From assembly GCF_012927265.1 (NCBI RefSeq), contig NZ_JABBGF010000001.1, positions 2,044,502 through 2,108,501 of the forward strand: a stretch of 64,000 nt of DNA, written 5' to 3'. The notes below the pieces were generated by a model. It did no database searches, was not told the DNA's origin, and worked only from the letters and a program-made list of their open reading frames with translations. Numbering within the stretch: position 1 is the stretch's first letter; every line of letters starts with the position of its first letter. This DNA comes from Chryseobacterium cheonjiense (GTDB lineage Bacteria; Bacteroidota; Bacteroidia; Flavobacteriales; Weeksellaceae). Made by a program: the position numbers and the translations under genes. Positions 61,510 through 64,000 of this stretch are shown one piece after another.

Positions 61510-61779
61510 TTATGCTTCCGCAATCTTTTCTTTCTTTTCAAATCTGCCGTGGCATCTTGAAGTGAACTCTTTTCTGAACTTTCCTTTCATTTCCTGATAT
61601 TGCTCATCGTTCATTTCCCTGATTTTATCGGCCAGTCCGAAAGGTGATTTTTCCTTGATTCCGTATTCCTCAAAAATACCTTTTACAAATCTTTTTCTTT
61701 GGGCTGCTTTTTTAACGATCATGGCAACACCTGCAATGGCTAATGCTCCAAGAGCACCTTTTAATACTGAATTTTTCAT
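61510..61779 (-). CDS. Small membrane-anchored protein of the sigma-factor operon (A)
   Basis: 89 residues: N-terminal hydrophobic helix (about 6-23, LKGALGALAIAGVAMIV), a basic stretch (KKAAQRKR) and a charged helical tail ending DEQYQEMKGKFRKEFTSRCHGRF. The tail resembles the end of the neighbouring 113-residue protein (SPEEREKFKEVWKNRCESG). Function unknown. It lies 83 bases after that gene and 440 bases after the ECF sigma factor gene on the same strand, so it may act with the sigma factor (inference). Confidence 0.75.
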   Translation of the reverse strand: MKNSVLKGALGALAIAGVAMIVKKAAQRKRFVKGIFEEYGIKEKSPFGLADKIREMNDEQYQEMKGKFRKEFTSRCHGRFEKKEKIAEA

Positions 61780-61862
61780 TTTCTTAAATTTTAAATTTTA
61801 CTACTTCTTTTTTATAAAGACGAATCGTATTGAACTTTACTTTACTACTTCTTAAATTTCAA

Positions 61863-62204
61863 TTATTCGTTTGTTTTTTTATTTCTTCCGAAAAAACCGC
61901 TTTCACATCTGTTTTTCCAGACTTCCTTGAATTTTTCCCTTTCTTCTGGTGAAAGGTGCATCATTTTCTCTCTCATTTTTCTTTCCTTGAAATCCCGCAT
62001 TCCTTTGCCGAAATGGAAACCTCCGAAAAGGATCTTACTTAACACTAAGATTCCCATGGCCTGCCAGTAAGTAATCGATTTCACTCCCAGAATTTCGGGA
62101 AGAAGATGATTCCAGAGGGCCATCACGATCCAGGTCACTCCTAAAAAAATCAGCGGCGGACACAGTATCAAGAAAATCCAGCCTTTTTTATGTTTATGAT
62201 TCAT
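61863..62204 (-). CDS. Small membrane protein of the sigma-factor operon (B)
   Basis: 113 residues with two hydrophobic spans (about 8-31, WIFLILCPPLIFLGVTWIVMAL; 46-62, YWQAMGILVLSKILFGG) and a charged cytoplasmic tail (FKERKMREKMMHLSPEEREKFKEVWKNRC). It starts 13 bases after the ECF sigma factor stop, the usual place for an anti-sigma factor, although it has no recognised anti-sigma domain. The Cys in the tail could be redox-sensitive. Role inferred from position only. Confidence 0.8.
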   Translation of the reverse strand: MNHKHKKGWIFLILCPPLIFLGVTWIVMALWNHLLPEILGVKSITYWQAMGILVLSKILFGGFHFGKGMRDFKERKMREKMMHLSPEEREKFKEVWKNRCESGFFGRNKKTNE

Positions 62205-62217
62205 ATTTTTCTTTTTA

Positions 62218-62796
62218 CTAACTATTTAAATCTTCGTATAATTTTCTCAACCGGTTTCTTAAGTGTTTTACCGCATAATTTTTTCGGCTGATAATGGTTT
62301 TGATATTTTCACCGTGTTCATCGGCTATTTCCTGAAGGGTTTTGTCGTTGAGCTCATTTTCCACATAGACGATTCTCTGTTTCTCGGGCAGTTCTTCCAG
62401 TGCTTCAAATAATTTTTTCCAGATTTCATCCTGAAACATTTTCACTTCCGGACCGGCACTTTCATCCATCAGGAGGATATCTTTAATGGAAAAGTCACCG
62501 TCTTCATCTTCATACACAAAATCTTCAAGATTTTCCGTCTTTTTCTTGCGGTACTTGTCTGTAATTTTATTGGCAGTTACCCGGTACAGCCAACCGCCTA
62601 CGTTTACAATTTCGGAAAGATTGGTAAGGCTACTGAACTGATACCACACCTCCTGCAGAATATCTTCCGCATCTTCCGCATTTTTCACTTTAGGACGAAT
62701 ATAAGACATCAGCTTTCCTCCGTACTTTGAAACGGTTTGCGAGATGATATTATCCTTCTCCTTCTGTGGCATTGTTATTTTTTCGACAACCTCCAT
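62218..62796 (-). CDS. ECF-type RNA polymerase sigma factor
   Basis: A 192-residue sigma-70-family protein with region 2 (KVKNAEDAEDILQEVWYQFSSL, then GGWLYRVTANKITDKYRKK) and region 4 (ELPEKQRIVYVENELNDKTLQEIADEH, helix IKTIISRKNYAVKHLRNRLRKLY). It heads a three-gene leftward operon with two small membrane proteins. The linker between the domains is acidic (YEDEDGDFSIKDILLMDES). An alternative start is the Met at residue 9. The regulon is unknown; membrane-protein partners suggest envelope stress. Confidence 0.94.
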   Translation of the reverse strand: MEVVEKITMPQKEKDNIISQTVSKYGGKLMSYIRPKVKNAEDAEDILQEVWYQFSSLTNLSEIVNVGGWLYRVTANKITDKYRKKKTENLEDFVYEDEDGDFSIKDILLMDESAGPEVKMFQDEIWKKLFEALEELPEKQRIVYVENELNDKTLQEIADEHGENIKTIISRKNYAVKHLRNRLRKLYEDLNS

Positions 62797-63060
62797 ATTG
62801 CTATGACGGTTGAAATTTTTGTTTTACTTTAATAAATTTAAAATATTTTTCGGGAACTCTGGATTTTCTTTTATTAATCGTGTTTTTTTAGATGTAGTTT
62901 TTATTTGTAGAACTTGTATCATTTTTTTTAGGAGCTTTTTCCCGCTATCCACTGTATCTTTTTTGTTTTCCGTTCCAAAGCTTCAGCAAACAAAAAAGGA
63001 TGCCGTTTCTATCGGGGCTAGGCTGTAGTCTATCGGTAAATTAACGTCATTAAAAACAAA
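62797..63060. other. Intergenic region upstream of the sigma-factor operon
   Basis: About 260 T-rich bases between the S9 peptidase and sigma operon transcripts on the same strand. It should contain the sigma operon promoter; no exact -7 box seen. Confidence 0.45.
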
Positions 63061-63085
63061 ACGGAAAGCTCAAGGAACTTTCCGT
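63061..63085 (-). terminator. Intrinsic terminator after the S9 peptidase
   Basis: ACGGAAAG/CTTTCCGT stem. On the minus strand it is followed by TTTGTTTTT. Confidence 0.82.
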
Positions 63086-63112
63086 AGTTTAATTATAAAA
63101 ATGTATTGGATT

Positions 63113-64000
63113 TTACTGATTAAAGTTTTTAGCAAAGAAACCCATCATGCTTTTATAAAATTCGATGCGGTTGGGCTCTTTTCCGAATCCGTGGCCCTCA
63201 TCATATTTTACCATATACGGAACTTCAAAACCTTTAGCTCTTAAGCCTTTTACGATCTGATCAGATTCATTGATGTTCACTCTTGGGTCATTCGCTCCCT
63301 GAACCACAAACAAAGGCTTTTTAATTTTATCAATCTGGAAAACCGGGGAAACTTCTTTGGCAATTTTAGCTTCTTCAGGATTGTCAAGATCATACCAGAT
63401 CTGCTTCACCATTTCTTTGTACGGCTTCCAGTATTCCGGGAAGGAATCGAAAAAAGTGAAGATATTTGATACCCCGACATAATCAACTCCGCAGGAATAC
63501 AAATCCGGCGTTTTAATCAATCCCATTAAGGTAGCGTATCCGCCATGACTGCCACCGTAAATTGCGACTTTATTTTTATCAACCCAGCCTTGCTCAATAA
63601 CATATTTTACACCGTCTTCCACATCATCCATTGCTTTTCTTCCGATCTGTTTGTAACCGGACTGTTGGAATTCCTTTCCATATCCTCCGGAAATTCTGAA
63701 GTTTACCTGTAATGTCGCATATCCTCTGCTGGCAAACAACTGTGTTTCCGGATTAAAGCCCCAATCGTCACGAATCCCCTGCGGACCGCCGTGAGGATTA
63801 ACAATCAAAGGGACTTTCTTGCCCTGCAATGCTTCTTTTGGCAGTGTGATATAACCACGAATAGTTAATCCGTCCCTGCTTTTAAATTCAATGGGGCGCA
63901 TTTCCGCCATATCTTCTTCTTTCAGCTGAGGCATGAGATCAAAAAGAAGCTTGACGGTCTTTGATTTTGTATCATATTCGTAATACTTCCCGTATACTTT
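63113..64000 (-). CDS. S9-family prolyl-oligopeptidase-like serine peptidase (N-terminus outside window)
   Basis: The 295 codons visible are the C-terminal alpha/beta-hydrolase catalytic domain; the frame continues past base 64000, so the beta-propeller half is cut off. The catalytic Ser is in YGGSHGGYATL, the Asp in VQGANDPRVN and the His in DEGHGFGKE. The oxyanion region HGGPQGIRDDWGFN is present. S9 enzymes cleave short peptides, mainly at post-Pro or acyl-amino positions, and in Bacteroidetes are usually exported. A terminator follows 28 bases after the stop. Confidence 0.95.
   Translation of the reverse strand, partial: KVYGKYYEYDTKSKTVKLLFDLMPQLKEEDMAEMRPIEFKSRDGLTIRGYITLPKEALQGKKVPLIVNPHGGPQGIRDDWGFNPETQLFASRGYATLQVNFRISGGYGKEFQQSGYKQIGRKAMDDVEDGVKYVIEQGWVDKNKVAIYGGSHGGYATLMGLIKTPDLYSCGVDYVGVSNIFTFFDSFPEYWKPYKEMVKQIWYDLDNPEEAKIAKEVSPVFQIDKIKKPLFVVQGANDPRVNINESDQIVKGLRAKGFEVPYMVKYDEGHGFGKEPNRIEFYKSMMGFFAKNFNQ

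Overview
The window is ordinary chromosomal DNA of a Gram-negative Flavobacteriia member, most likely Chryseobacterium or a close relative (inference from gene content, not from a search). The evidence is low GC, TAnnTTTG-type -7 promoter boxes with almost no Shine-Dalgarno sequences, a type IX secretion C-terminal sorting domain, LytTR regulators, Bacteroidetes-style TPR/outer-membrane pairs and a full-length single-chain GcvP. I see no rRNA, phage, insertion sequence or CRISPR. One tRNA is present, tRNA-Arg(TCG) at 36.05 kb.

Layout. 0-8.5 kb (+): the end of a LytTR response regulator and a membrane hybrid kinase, an old-yellow-enzyme reductase, an ABM-domain membrane protein, a peroxiredoxin/DsbA-like pair, two almost identical tandem alpha/beta hydrolases and a MaoC dehydratase. 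8.6-12.2 kb: a DUF2867-type SDR and ribA read leftward; a divergent SDR-MarR pair reads rightward from a palindrome-rich shared promoter. 12.3-22.7 kb: a YaiO-like TPR/beta-barrel protein faces a compact leftward operon encoding a 1310-residue soluble hybrid kinase, a response regulator, a HEAT-repeat membrane protein and a 1145-residue fusion of a processive GT2 glycosyltransferase with an LTA-synthase-like sulfatase domain. I read this as a phosphorelay-controlled surface-polysaccharide synthesis, modification and export system. It is the best candidate for an undescribed system here. 23-25 kb: a CinA-C-domain protein and an orphan GT2.

25.4-30.8 kb (+): a photobiology cluster of TetR regulator, ABC1/UbiB-like kinase, a 51-residue DUF2256 protein, a DASH-type cryptochrome/photolyase, a photolyase-related protein that lacks the Fe-S cysteines, and a TIGR03643 protein. 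30.9-36 kb: accessory lipoproteins (one frameshifted), flavin reductase, TspO-like protein, Crp/Fnr regulator and an exported HIU hydrolase. 36-41 kb: an outer-membrane barrel and a 986-residue TPR protein. Upstream of them is an intergenic region with three DnaA-box-like sites. 41-48.3 kb: amino-acid permease, Mpo1-like protein, transglutaminase-like protein, SPFH protein and dGTPase. 48.5-52.5 kb: Fpg/Nei glycosylase, a putative 27-residue membrane peptide followed by a structured RNA, an AAA ATPase, and divergent HxlR regulator and SDR genes with an NTF2-like protein downstream. 52.6-59 kb: a T9SS-secreted pectate-lyase-like protein and gcvP. 59.4-64 kb: a Cys-rich mini-protein, a DnaJ protein, 1.2 kb of repeats and hairpins, an ECF sigma factor with two small membrane proteins, and the C-terminal part of an S9 peptidase cut by the window edge.

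Sequence-level themes. Four genes have a TAnnTTTG box exactly 4 nt before the ATG, which suggests leaderless transcripts. Four GC-rich perfect hairpins with a GC-TYY-GC core sit in intergenic DNA, three of them just after stop codons. Palindromic operators lie next to the MarR, TetR and HxlR genes. All functions are assigned by reading motifs; no database search was run.
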